Positions 22,545-34,260 of a stretch of 64,000 bases of DNA are shown here, piece by piece. The notes beneath the pieces were generated by a model. It did not search any database. It was not told where the DNA came from and worked only from the letters and a program-made list of their open reading frames with translations. Position 1 is the first letter of the stretch. Each line of letters begins with the position of its first letter. Source of the stretch: Emydura subglobosa (lineage: Eukaryota; Chordata; Testudines; Chelidae); assembly GCA_007922225.1 (NCBI GenBank), contig ML679956.1, forward strand, positions 77,389,848 through 77,453,847. The letters run 5' to 3'. The position numbers and the translations under genes were made by a program.

Positions 22545-22889
22545 AAAGATGGAGTGTTGTGAATGAAACAGTAATTTATTTGTAATTAACATGCACAAAA
22601 ATGGAATATGTGTTTCATGTAAGGTCCAGGAAACAATAGATCATATCCTTTAGGAATGTAAAGACGGTACCAGTGAAAGGAATAGTTTATGTAGAAAACT
22701 CAGAAGCCTGAAAGTAACATTTTCCTTGCCGCATCTATCAAGAATATAAGGAAAATGGGGCCCAGTAAAAAAAGTTCTTCTGCAGTTTTTTAAGAATACC
22801 AGGAGAGGTGCAAGACTTTAGTACAGTGCATGGCAGTCATGGACTCAGGAAGCAAGTCTGCTATGCCAGACAATCAAAGAAGAAGAAGG
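22545..22889 (+). mobile_element. I/Jockey-group LINE, 3' part: ORF2 C-terminus and GAAGAAG tail
   Basis: The frame reads KNGICVSCKVQETIDHIL, a TAG stop at 22651-22653, then ECKDGTSERNSLCRKLRSL. This preserves the C-terminal zinc motif CX2CX7HX4C (22609-22659) usual in I/Jockey-group ORF2. It continues to KKVLLQFFKNTRRGARL and a stop at 22819-22821. A short 3' UTR ends in AAAGAAGAAGAAGG (22876-22889), like the short-repeat tails of such elements. Together with 20220-21587 it brackets a missing reverse transcriptase. Confidence 0.75.
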
Positions 22890-23300
22890 GTGTTGCAGAG
22901 AGAGAGGGAAAGGAATTCTGCAGTCCCTTTCTGGGTGTAGAGAGGTTCTGGAAGAACGGGAGTACCTTGAATATGCACTTCCAGTGAGAGAGCCAATTAA
23001 CTGAGAAAGGGAAACATCAGAGGGATGAAAGGTCAAGCCTATAGAAGGCAGAAGTTGGTACTTTTAGTTTGGGGTGTGCTTGGAGGATTCCCGGGGAGAG
23101 CTCTGCAACTCCCAACCCTGAGGGAAGGGGGCCAGAGTTAAGGGCCAAAGACCCAAAGTAAGGACTGGGACTATTATTTTGGACTCAGCCAGAGGGCTGA
23201 GCTGCAAGAAGAGGCAGACCGAGGTGGGATCAGAACAACTGTCTGCAGTGGGTGCTAGGGAGGAAAGAGCTGCTAGGCCGCACCCAGTCACTGAGAAGAA
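22890..23300 (+). other. Purine-rich unclassified block, possible LTR-like sequence
   Basis: The stretch is rich in GAGAGGGA-type words and ends near GAAGAACGTCAGCGGTGAG. Its texture resembles 34630-35095, which also ends with a CCGCAGAGTGACCGTCAGC motif. The shared style suggests a repeat family, perhaps LTR-derived. I could not identify ends or duplications. Confidence 0.25.
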
Positions 23301-23699
23301 CGTCAGCGGTGAGTTGGCCCTTCTGCATCACTATACAGCACCTTGCCACCAGGAATCTCAAAGCACTTTACTCCCACTAAGCCACGTCCTACTGGGCATC
23401 ATAAACGTCACAACTGACTCTCATGGACACCCTCGCTGGCTGTGTGTAGCCATACCTTGTATCTGTAGTGGGCACATTGAACAACTACTGAAGAACACTG
23501 AACAATTACTGAAGGTGCCTAGCTCTGGTCCCAAAGAAATGGTGTTTTATTCCTTTTATTCCTTCACAAGCCAGAATCTGATTTTACTTATGTCAGTCTG
23601 ACACTGGCATAAATCCCTTTCTAACTAAGCCCCACCCACTCTACAGCCAAGAGAAAAATTGTGGAACTAACCTGACGTTTGCTGCCATTACACTGTTCA

Positions 23700-23870
23700 C
23701 TTTGTTTGGGTGTTGTATTTCTTGTGCCTGATCTGAGTCTATCTTGTCAATTGTAAGCTTTTTGGGGCAGGGACTGTCTACTACTGTGCTTGTACAGTGC
23801 CTCGCTTCATTGAACCAGCTCTCAGTTGGTTTCTAGATACTACAACAACAACAATAACAAAGTTGTAACT
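23700..23870 (+). mobile_element. MIR-like CORE SINE, 3' part
   Basis: It contains TGTCAATTGTAAGC, TTTTTGGGGCAGGGACTGTC, TTGTACAGTGCCTCGC and an ACAACAACAATAACAA tail. This is the usual 3' half of this SINE. Confidence 0.75.
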
Positions 23871-23982
23871 CTCCAGATGTCAGAGGAATTATTCCCAATT
23901 TTCTCCAAAGTAAATGAGATCAGAATTGGATCCATTTTCTCCACAGCAAACGGATGTACTTCAAAAGGGGGGGTGGGCAGAA

Positions 23983-24282
23983 TAAGGGTACATCTACACT
24001 GACGGCGGCAAAGTCACCACCATCAGATCAATTTATCTGGATCGACTGAGTGGTCAGTGAAGACCCGCTCAGTCGATCCAGAAGTTGACGCAGTAAACCA
24101 CCCCCTCAAGTGGCGAAGCACTGCGTCGATGGGAACGTGGATCCCGTCAGCGCAGTGCAGTGAAGACGCCAGGCAGAAGGGAAGCAAAGCAGTCATCGGG
24201 AGTTACTCAAACTACTCTGCATAGCTTGTGTAACTCTCGTCTACTGCCACCGAATCGCTCGGTAAGTGTAGACCAGGGCTAA
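23983..24282. mobile_element. TCGA-rich MITE, full length, with TAA target duplication
   Basis: The element occupies 23986-24279 with TAA on both sides (23983-23985 and 24280-24282). The ends are GGGTACATCTACACTG and the complement of GCCCTGGTCTACACT. Inside, 24036-24050 and 24068-24082 are perfect 15-bp inverted repeats (TCTGGATCGACTGAG). A second short stem (GGTC/GACC) closes an AGTGAA loop between them. TAA duplication fits PIF/Harbinger. It has no open frame for a transposase. Confidence 0.75.
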
Positions 24283-25011
24283 AAGAATACAATTATAGCA
24301 ACAAAATGTTCCTCTCTACTCCATCTCTTTGGTGCAGTGCAGATCTCCGGGGGGTTTTGAGTATGCGTTCTTCACTTGCAATGATAATTATCGAATATGG
24401 AAGTTGTTCACCCAGAACACATGCGCACAGCAAGATAAAAGGAACCAGCAGTGATGTTGGAAAGGGAAATTTTGCCCATTGATTTGAACATATGTGGGTG
24501 TGAGGGTTCTATAAAGTTTTTATTGCCACTTATTTGGGGATCTTGCTCTGGACTAGCATATCCCAGGTTCTACTGATACATGAGTTAATGTGATTTTCCC
24601 CAAATTTCTGGCAATAAACACTTTATAGGACTCATTCCATCACATTCATATACTATAGGAGGTATAATTAGGAAAGTGAAAGAAAAAAAAATTGTCTGTA
24701 GTTACATGAGAAGGAAACTGAACAAGGATTGTTGTGTTCCAAGGTGACCAACAAATATTGCAGAGAGAGTGATGCTATTAGGTTGACTGCACTGCATGAA
24801 AGCAGTGGAGGTTCTTCATTGTGAATGGGAGGAATCTCTCAAACTGCTCCTTTACACATCCAATCCCCGGCAGAAGTTGGCCTATTAGATGGGATGTGCA
24901 TATTGGTAAAATCTTCTTCGATTCAGGGATTGAGAATAAAAAGACAGTCAAGACATTTGGTGCATTCTGATGTTCCTGGCTTACTCACAGGTTTTCAAGC
25001 CAGAAGGGATC
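24283..25011. other. No recognised feature
   Basis: No exon or repeat family recognised. Confidence 0.45.
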
Positions 25012-25500
25012 ATAGAATCATAAGATAAGAAGGGACCGCAAGGGTCGTCTCATCTAACCCTCTGCCAAGATGCAGGATTTGTTGAGTCTATACCATCCAG
25101 GACAGATGGCTATCCAGCTTCTTTTTGCCCATGGACCATACTGATCTTTGGAGCCACGGGTTCTCAACCTGGGGGCTGTGATCCAGAGGGAGTCACAAAC
25201 AAGTGTTGCGGGGTTGAACCCACCCTTCCTTTCCTTATGGCTGAACAGAAGAGAGATCCCCAACCTTTTTTTCTGTTGTAACATGAGGCCACGGTATGGA
25301 AAGTGTTGAACGTCACTGCTCTAATCTGATCTCCTGCATGGTACATGCCAGCGAATCTCACCCGACGATTCCTGCATGGAGCATAACAATTTGTGGTGGC
25401 ACAGGAGCAAGTCATCTAGAGATGCATCCAATCTCATTCTAAAGACTCCAAGAGAAGGAGAATCCATCACGTTCTTTGATGACCTATTCCAGTGGTTAAT
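25012..25500 (-). mobile_element. CR1-related fragment, minus strand, split by a younger insertion
   Basis: The left piece starts ATCATAGAATCATAAGATAAG and reads AGAAGGGACCGCAAGGGTCG. The right piece (about 25319-25500) carries CTGATCTCCTGCATGGTACA and AGAAGGAGAATCCATCACG, as in older CR1 tails. The two are separated by the element at 25155-25318. Confidence 0.55.
25155..25318. mobile_element. hAT-like short element (CAGTGGTTCTCAA-type ends)
   Basis: The left end CACGGGTTCTCAACCTGGG and the complement of the right end (CAGTGACGTTCAACACTTT) resemble the CAGNGGTTCTCAA ends of MER5/Charlie-type hAT elements. It lies between two CR1-like pieces. I did not find a clear 8-bp duplication. Confidence 0.45.
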
Positions 25501-27359
25501 TAGATGTTACGGAGCATCCACAGGGTGACGTTTTTACCATCTGCTGGTTGCTCGGTGAGCTGCCTGAAGTCAGTCCTGCTCAGTCACAAAAAGTATTGAA
25601 ACAAGTACCTTCCAGCAGTCTCAGCAGAGAGGCCCAGGAACTGGTATTCCACGGGCCTTGGAAACTGAACCGTCTGCTCAGTTCTGGAGATGATCCATCC
25701 AAGTCTGGATTGAGGCTATGGTACACGCAGTAGGAGGAACTTTGTCCTGATGCCACTTGTGTGACACTAGTCCTGTGGGAAAGCAACGGACTTCATTCTC
25801 CAGGGCAATTTATCTGTCTCCTTTCCTGAGCACTGAATTACCTAGTGGGGTAAGAGGGGAAAATCAATGCAGGTACAACTGTGCTGTATAGTTGACCACA
25901 CACATGTATCTCTTCCCGGACCCGCTTCCAGCAGTTCCCAGAAGCACTGGTACTTTCAACAACAGAATGCACAGTTAAGATGCCCCTGGCATCAGTAACT
26001 GCAAAGTTACCCACTGCACCCCTGAATGCATTTTCTTTCCCAGAAATGAAGGGCCCTCTGGTGGTGTAAATCTAAGGAGATCAACTGAAGGATCTGGCAT
26101 GCAATATCTGAATCAAAAAAGACAAAAGGAAAGAGCTCCAAAAGCCAGACAGCGACTGGTGGGGAGAAGCAGCCCTTTGAGAAGAGCATTAGATGGAAAA
26201 ACAATTACATCCCACGTCTAAGCCCACTGGCACTGCTGAGCTTGTCAGTTACAGTAGTACATGCAGTGCCTGGCCTTTCGATACATGCCCCATTTCTAAT
26301 CCTTAAATAGTCCGGATGTTTCCAGTAGAAAGCAGATCGAACAAATGTAACTGCTGCGTATAGAAGAGCCCTTGCCTATTACATAGAAAGCTTTTTTTTT
26401 CTTTAATCATTTTGTTTGGTGCTTGTTGTCTCTGAGTCCCAAAGCACTTTGCAAACATATATGGCCTGTGTATGTACATATGTTTATGCATATATATTTA
26501 TACACATTCACCCACCTACACACGTGTGCATACACGCAACTCCTGTTGTGACGCCTACACCTGTTATACATGAGACAAAAAAACACAGATCATGCACCAT
26601 AACCTTAACTATACCCTGGCAGGAAAGACAGCTTTACAGCACAGCCTTTACTAAAGTAGCCCCTTCACATAGAAAAACATCAAGGTCAAATTATGATATA
26701 AAATCCCCACAATCCAAAAGAGGGGGGAAAATCCTAGAGAGTAAAAAAAAAAAAAAAAATCAAGTTAGGTAAAGAGCCAACCCAGTTCCCAATGCAATTT
26801 TATCTGTGTGATGTGCCTATTACCTCATTAAAATAAAGAGTAGAAAAATAAACAACTTTCACGGTATGTTTTTAAAGGTAGTTTTCCCCTGCATTTCAAT
26901 GTTTTCTTTGGTGGTTTTTTGGAAGAGAACCTCTGATGGGAGCCACTGTGATCTAACAGGTATTTATTTACAGAGCAGTTAGCTTTTACAAGGTGTATTA
27001 TTTCCCCAGCAGACAGGAGCAGTCATGTATACAGAAGCCTGTAAAATATGTTCAGTATGCAGCAAGTGTATTAGGCACAATAAAAATGAACGCCAAAAAT
27101 CCCCCTGCAGCTCTGGGAGGATTGGCACCAGCCTTTCACCTCTTGTCCTAAGCCAGAGAAGATCAGAAGTGACCAAAAGTTATTACCATCTGATGGATGA
27201 TCATTACCCCGACATGTCATCAGCTGTCTAACATAGACACGTGTAGACAGGACATTGCTGCAGGTGGCACTGATGGATGCTCTGGTTGGAACCATATAAT
27301 GTTTTATCCATGACAAGCATGTTTGGAGACATTAGTGCCCTAAATCTGCAGTCCTCCAT
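25501..27359. other. No gene; simple repeats only
   Basis: A CA/TA-rich patch with many CATA and CACAC words lies at about 26455-26545. A 17-base A run lies at about 26743-26759. I see no exon. Confidence 0.45.
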
Positions 27360-27500
27360 GATTATTTTTTATTATTATCAATTACTGCTATTTCACTAGG
27401 GCTTAGGAGCCCCAGTTCTGGACCAGTACCCCGTTGTGTTAGGTGCTGTACAAATACAGAACAAAAAGGTAACCTTTGTCCCAAGGAGTTTGCAATCTGT
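27360..27500 (-). mobile_element. MIR-like SINE 3' part, minus strand
   Basis: The segment TTATTATCAATTACTG, CACTAGGGCTTAGGAGCCCC, TTGTGTTAGGTGCTGTAC and GTCCCAAGGAGTTTGCAATC is the complement of the SINE tail region. Confidence 0.65.
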
Positions 27501-27909
27501 AAACCATCAATAGTCATACTGAATGGGACTTCCTGAGTAAGGGTTCCTGGAGTTGGCTCTAAGAGAGTTTGGACTGTACCATTAAGATACCAGCTGCTCT
27601 TTGGGAGTGGTGGGGCATCACACAGAGCCAAGGATGAACTTTAGGAAATGCTGCATCCTTCTTCTACCTGCATAAGGGTCAGTCATTGTCATGCCCAGAG
27701 AGACTATAAAAGGGAGGCTGGTCTTATGGTTAATGCTAGAGGTTGGCAAAGACTCCTGCCAACCCCCTTGTGCGAACTACAGATCAACTTGGCTTCAGCT
27801 ACTTTTTGTACCCCCTTTGTATTCGGGGTCCTCAGATGTTCCTGCAGCAGATCTTTATTGGTACAAATGTCTGTGGAAAATTAGTACTCGTACTGAAAAG
27901 GCCTGGGCG
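27501..27909. other. No recognised feature
   Basis: No exon or repeat family recognised. Confidence 0.4.
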
Positions 27910-28062
27910 GCCATCTTGGAAGGTATATTTCTGTGTCAAGAGGAAGGGCTAAGGCAGCCATCTTGGAAGGTACCTCTCCACGGCAGGAAGAAGGGCTCCG
28001 ATGGTCATCTTGGATGGTACCTCTCCACGGCAGGAAGAAGGGCTCTGATGGTCATCTTGGAC
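27910..28062. repeat. 47-bp tandem repeat, about 3.3 units
   Basis: Units start at 27910, 27957, 28004 and 28051, each with GYCATCTTGGA. They continue through GGTACCTCTCCACGGCAGG and AAGAAGGGCTC. Units 2 and 3 are nearly identical and unit 1 is more diverged, which fits recent local duplication. Confidence 0.9.
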
Positions 28063-29564
28063 GTGGAGCTTAAAATTTATGACAACATTAAGTTGGTAAA
28101 AGAACATTTGAGAGTTGTTTTTCGGGTTCTAATAGCCCGAGTTTATCTGCCATTATATGAAAAAAAATCATTTTTGAGGGAGAAGGGGATACTTTAAAAT
28201 GTCATTAAACACACCCAGAGTTTATTTGCTCCTCTGGGCAAAGATCTTTCTGTTTCCACTTGACACTACAGGTAATTTTACAGCTGAAGGGAGTCTCATT
28301 TCTCTTCCGCAGAGTGCATGGAGTGAGTGTTTTAATTTAAATAATTTCCTACACAGTTCTCAGTTCAGAAGAGCATCGACAAAATTGGAATAAGAATCAA
28401 TGTTCCCATTCAAATGGGAAATAAACAAACTATTTCTGACGGCTCAGAAGAGAGACAGAAAGCTTTGTTTGTTGATTGCTCTTATTATAAGGTGAGGTGC
28501 TCACATATTTGGTTGATGAGAGCCATCCAGGAGATAAATAGCTAGATCTTCACTGTAGGTTCTTATATCGTCCACATCACTGTAGTATCTGAATGCCTTC
28601 CAGTAGGGCATTAAGCAGTATTACCAACCTCAGTCAGGTGTGTGCTATAAAGTAAATCCGAGCTGTTCATCAGTAAGACACCATAAGGTGTGGGATCATT
28701 GTCTTTCTCTCATTCTTTCCCCAAGGGGGGAGAATTGTATGTGCTGTGGAGAGTTATGTTTTGGTAGGGTGGGGAGGTTTTGGGGGAGGGAGGGAAAGGT
28801 AAGGTAAAATATAAAAATGAGAAAAGGCAGGTCAATGAAGTGTCCCTTCTATTTGGAGAAGAAGATGGTGAGTCTTGTGATGGCTTGTGGCTTACCTCAT
28901 GAGCACCCTTTGTCTCTGGTTGCAGTGCTAATTGGGGTCTCATCTCTGGCACCTCCTACTTGGCCCTCTCGTGGCCCTGCAATGGCCTTAACCAGCCTTC
29001 ATCTTCTCCTAACTCTCTCTGGGTGTTCTGTGTCTTAGTTCTCCAACCAAGTTACATGAAAGTCTAAACCCCTTCTGGGGTAACAAGAACAAGTTGAAAT
29101 GGAAGTCCAAACTAATACTGTTTCCACCCCTCTCACATTCCAGTGTAGTTCATTTGATGGCCTTACCTCAGGGTTTCCCCTATAGAGGTCTCACCTGCTC
29201 TTATAGAGTTCTTCCTCTTTTTTTCCCCTGTCTGGTTAAACCCTATCCCAGGGTTTCTATCCACTAGAGATATATGTCCCCTCTGCACTCTCCCCCAACT
29301 GAGCTCCCTCAGTCTACTTATAAGGCCTAGGTCCACCTCCTCTGGCCAGGAGGCAATTAGTTCATCACTCCCAGGTGTGCAGCATGATTATTTGGGTTAT
29401 TTCCCTTCCTTTGCAGGTGTAGGGGGCAAGCCCACTACATGGTCCTTCCTTCGTGTGGGAGTTAGTGACACAGTCTTGGATCAGCCCCTGAGAAAGAGAT
29501 TAATCAGCATAATGTGACTGAAACAACACCAGCTTGTAACATCTAAAGATCCGGCCTCACAGGT
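28063..29564. other. No recognised feature
   Basis: No exon supported. The sequence is purine-rich around 28730-28860. Confidence 0.4.
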
Positions 29565-29700
29565 TTTAAGGGCCTTTAAGTTAGGCACCTGAATCCATAC
29601 TAAGTTACATAAATCAGCAGCCTGCTTGTCAGAAGTGCCGAGTGTCTCACCGACCACTTTGACTTCCGTCAGAGCAATGTGAGCTTTTAAATGTGCGCTC
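29565..29700. repeat. Degraded GTTAGGCACCT-type inverted repeat
   Basis: TTTAAGTTAGGCACCTGAAT and CAGAAGTGCCGAGTGTCTCA are words of a palindromic family that recurs at 32705-32860, 36160-36310, 38770-38860 and 63180-63480. Confidence 0.4.
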
Positions 29701-29814
29701 CTCTAATTTACGTAAACCGAATAACTTTGGCCACATGGATGGGCCAGTCAATCTGAATCCAAAATGCGGTAATACATCATGTACTAACGTTTGCTAAAAA
29801 ATAACAAGATTTTG

Positions 29815-29880
29815 AGATTCATAGATCCTAAGGCCAGAAGGGACCATTGTGATCATCTAGTCTGAGATAAGATACAAAGC
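29815..29880 (-). mobile_element. CR1-related 3' tail fragment, minus strand
   Basis: It contains ATTCATAGATCCTAAGGCC and GAAGGGACCATTGTGATC followed by ATCTAGTCTGA. It is the end of an older CR1 subfamily. Confidence 0.75.
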
Positions 29881-32704
29881 ATTATAGGTTGCTATCGGGG
29901 GAGAAAAAATATTTTGGGGGTCCCAGATGGAAAAAGTGGACACTTTTGGCCCAGGCTTTAGCCTATAACCTATTGTAAGTAGCCCCATTTAGGTCATTAG
30001 CAGAGTTTGAACGCAGTACCAAAAGACCCACCTTCTCCTAATGCTGCACACCTGCTGCCTGGAGCAGTTTGTCCTTAGAATCTGAGTCTACAGTTTGAGC
30101 TAAATGGCAGTTGTAAAGTGGTAAATACAGTACATGGATGAAGCACTTTCTAGAGGTAAACAAGTTTCTCTTGCAGTGCATTTTGATGTCAATGAGAGCT
30201 TGGCTGATTGTACGCGCAGCTTCGGTATTTCTATCCCAGAGGATCATCATTACTTTTTTATTTGGTGCATCAACACATTATTGATGGGTTGCTAATGGAA
30301 ATCTAACACACTTAACTGCCTGGTGAAATGTCAGACTCTACAAATCGATTTAGCCTGTCTCGTATATTACATTATGCTTGCCTTTGTCTTATTAGACAAA
30401 ACCTCTTGGTTCAGCTCACTTAAGACACTTTCATATTTGGAATTATCATCCATCAAGTCATGTGATCATCCAAAGCAGAAGAGAACGTCCCTCTATTATC
30501 TGACAATCTTTGAACACTACTATCACCTGAAGATGCCAAGCTGTTACTTAAAATCTAAAAAAAGCCTGTGTTGCTCATTAAGTAATAAAGAACAGACAGC
30601 AACTGATGTACCGGAGGAGATGGCATATTAATGAATCAGTAGATAAAGGCAGTTAAAGTTTTGTGGCTGCAAAATTCAGCAAACCATCCATTAATCTGTG
30701 CAATTTATGAACAGAGATAAGTATTCATGGCATCACAATAACAAACCAATTGAAAGTCATCATGTATTAGACACGCTGGTGGGAAAAGAACCTCTTTTGA
30801 GAGACTAGAAGACATCTTCCCCTGAGGAACCCTTGGGTCCACTGGAAAACATGTCTACCAGGGAATGTCACAGTCTTTTGTCCAGACCAAGCAATGCCCC
30901 AGTTGGTCACCACTATTGTTGGATGTACATCTCAGATCTTTTTGCCTAGTCAGCCATCACCTTCTACGGAAAGGCCATCAAAGATTTCTGGCCTGAATAC
31001 CAGGGTTTACATGTGATGGAGCTCAGGTGCAGTAAGATATATGGTCACCTGGCTCCTGCTCTGTTGTAAGAGAAACCCTTTATAACTAGAAGTATTGTGA
31101 CACTTTTTTAATTTGATTAAAAAATTAATCAGAAAGGAGGCACATTGTACATTTTGAGTCCCTTTTCCCTCCTCCCCCCACATCAATTTCCCAACCATCT
31201 ATAGAAATGCTAGAAGTTTTTGACTTTTGAAATGGGTGACATTAAGAACAGCCCAAGGACAGAGGGAAAGGAGCACCCAGATATCTGGCAGTGAATTGCA
31301 GCTGCCTCAACTAGTTCAAATATACCCCAATTCTTTAACATCATGAAATGTATCTGATAAGTGTCATGCCAGATGTTGTGTCAATGAAAAGCTCAAGACT
31401 CACTGGGTAATATCATTGCGTAATGTAAGTGCAAGCAACTGAAGCAAAGGTATGGACATAAACTGAAATGATCATTCTTAAAAGGTGTCTGCCAGCCACC
31501 ACAGAGTTATCCCATCCTAGAAAAAGGAATGTAGCTTCCCTACCCAGGAATTACTTCCAAAGTACTTTGAAAGTCAAAACGAATGTATTTACATATCACA
31601 TAAACAGTCATATCAAGCTTACAAGGGGTGGAGGCAAACCTCAAGTTATTACAAAAGAGGAGGAGATTAACAATCACATGTATAATGTTCATTGTGTTGC
31701 ATCAGAGGGCGTAGGAACTAAATTATTTGCATTTTAGCAGGCAATCCCGGGGGGGCGGGGGGGGGAGAAGCAGCAGGACACTTCCTTCAAGACAGACTCC
31801 ATGTTGCCTACCTGATGTCTGGAAATAGATTTTTAGAGGGAAAGATCTTCCCAAAGAATCCATTTAAAAGATTTAATGGAATATAAAAGGGAGGGGTACA
31901 GAATCCCAAGTTATCTATCTTTCACCCATGTCATGCGATGAAACCTCCAGGAATAGTCCACCCAAGACTGGCAACCCTAGGCAAGTGCTGTGTTTGAACT
32001 GAACTACTTGGTAACTCCAGTTAAAGTAACAAGCTGATGGACATTGACTCTTTAAAGAAGTAATGGGCCTGAATATTTCTCTGATTGTTCCAGGACAGGA
32101 CTGAACATTGCAGACCACGTGTTTTGGAGAAAATTTGGGGCTGAGGAGAGCATGGAGTTACCTCGCCAACAGTTAACCATGGCTGATGGAGATCCCAGTG
32201 GAACTCTGTGATATTACAGGCAGGATCCTGGACACAAAGCGTTGGACCAGGGCTGACCAGTACATAGACATAGAGTACACGCTTGTTGCTGTTTGTGTGC
32301 ATCCCAGGCAGAGAGCTACGATAGCAAAGCTTTATGGCATGTAAGGGTTATCTTGTAAGAGGTGACAACTCTTCACTGGTCTGGGTTCCAACCCGCAACA
32401 CAACAAAATGTCAACTACATTTTGAAATCCAATGAGGAAAAAAAAATGATTTCACCACCACCACCTCTTTTTTTCAACCCGCTCTGATTCTAATCACCTG
32501 ATGTTGTGAGTCGTCCTTGGAGACACTAAGAACCTGGTCAGCAGTTGCTGGTGTTGAACAAGTGCCAAATAAACCTCACGATGTGGCCTGTAATCAATAT
32601 AAACAGTTAGAAACTTGATCTGAAGGGGGAGTTGTCTAATGGTTAGGGCAGGGTACCAAAGGCAAGGAAGCTCTGATCTTCTTGAATTGAGCTACAGTTG
32701 TTTA
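29881..32704. other. Long stretch without recognised gene or clear repeat
   Basis: The part at about 30250-30780 is AT-rich and not repeat-like, so it is a candidate for conserved non-coding DNA. A G-rich run lies at about 31749-31766. A tRNA-like SINE head (GTCTAATGGTTAGGGCAGGG) may lie at 32634-32653. Confidence 0.4.
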
Positions 32705-32860
32705 CACGAGAACCCCACTGTAGCAAGGTACTTACGCATGTGCCTAACTTTAAGCATGTCAGTAACCCCACTGACTTCAATGCAGCTACTTGGTACTTAA
32801 GTTAGGCGCATGCTTAAATGCACTCACTAAATTAGAATCATAAAAGGGCCTAACCCAATC
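32705..32860. repeat. Palindromic GTGCCTAACTTTAAGCATG family
   Basis: ACGCATGTGCCTAACTTTAA is matched in inverted orientation by TTAAGTTAGGCGCATGCTTAA. The axis is near CCACTGACTTCAATG. The arms are about 50 bp. Confidence 0.65.
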
Positions 32861-33146
32861 CAATATTGGACCCTTTTAGCGCCTCAGTTCCCCTTCTTGT
32901 GTTTCCCAGTCACCACACGAAGGATCTCATGTAACAGGAACTGCATGCATTCTTAGGGTCTGGTTTATTAAAACAACACAGTTCAAATGTCAGCATAAAT
33001 CAAAACAAATTTTTCTCTCCACCCCACAGTCTCCTCAGCTCCTAGGTGAGACCAACATTTTTCTTCCCCAAAACCTAAGTCTTGCTGTGTGGAATTTCCT
33101 TAAGCCTCTTCAGGATCCTGTACCAACCATGCCTTCTGATCTGGCT

Positions 33147-33356
33147 GATACTTTTCACTAGGAGGGTGGTGAAGCACTGGAGCGGGTTACCTAGGGAGGT
33201 GGTGGAATCTCCATCTTTAGAGGTTTTTAAGCTGTGGCTTGACAAAGCCCTGGCTGGGATGATTTAGCTGAGGTTAGTCCTGCTTTGAGCTGGAAGTTGG
33301 ACTAGATGATCTCCTGAGGTTCCTTCCAACTCTAATCTTCTATGATTCTATGATAT
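33147..33356 (+). mobile_element. CR1 LINE 3' end
   Basis: The copy starts at TTTTCACTAGGAGGGTGGTG. It encodes [18 protein letters not shown] and the following CR1 stop region, and ends TCTATGATTCTATGATA. It is about 210 bp and strongly 5'-truncated. Confidence 0.95.
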
Positions 33357-33854
33357 GGAAACATTCTTCCCCAGTCCTCTCTGACCTAGCATTTCCTGCA
33401 GGAAGATTCCTAGGTGCAGACCTAGGTTTGGATCTCTTCTCAGTAATAGAACAGGTTCCCTCTTACAGGAAGTTTTGACCCTGGACTACTATCAGGTGAC
33501 CCCTGTCACTTGATCCAACTGCTAGCCCAAGACAAAGACCATCACCTGGAGAAAGCTAACTGAGCACAGGTGGGAATGAGTCTCTCTCCTTAAAAAGACC
33601 AGTTCATGCCGCTACAAGAACCTAAATGAAGATCTGGGCCAATTACTTGAGTTATTTCTAATTTACACTGATGTCAGAGTTGAATTGGACCCTAGAATTC
33701 TTTATTTCACTGACAACTTCTATGCAAATACTGATATTTACATGAGAATGTGCATGTTGACTATGTGAAAAAGTTTCACTTTTTCTGCTGGTGGATCCAG
33801 TATTGTCTAATGAAATTCTCCATCTTCCAAGATCCAAAATTATGACTAGAACGG

Positions 33855-34260
33855 GTCGAAGTATTTTCATCAAAAATATTTGGCGAAAAAACGCCTTTTT
33901 TTTTTCATGTCAATGAAACAAAACAAAATTTTCATTGAATTTAGTTTCAAAACCGGAACATGTATATGGTTTGTTTTTCCCATCCTTGGAGATCTGCAGG
34001 AGGATGGGGAGAAAAAAAAACCCCCAAAATGTACCGGTTTTCAAGTAACAAAACCAGAACACTTTTTTTATTTTTTTTTTCAACGAAACAACGTTTCCAT
34101 TCACTTTATTGCTTGACATTTTTCAAATTCAGTGAAAAAAAATTGGGGGAGGGGAGCGGGGGAGAATTTGTCATAGAAAATACCTATAATCTTTCAACCA
34201 TGTCTGACTGTGATCGTCTTGTAAATTTCTGTCCAGTGGGATGCTCATCATTTTTACAGT
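33855..34260. repeat. AT-rich self-complementary TTTC/GAAA tract
   Basis: Words such as AAACAAAATTTTCATTGAAT alternate with their complements, with a T run at about 33897-33905 and A/T runs at about 34012-34080. It resembles the tract at 5590-6720. Confidence 0.4.

Noticed and set aside
27691..28197. 168-codon open frame
   Set aside because: Most of it is the 47-bp tandem repeat read in frame. Because 47 is not a multiple of 3, the units are read in different phases, so no protein repeat is being kept.
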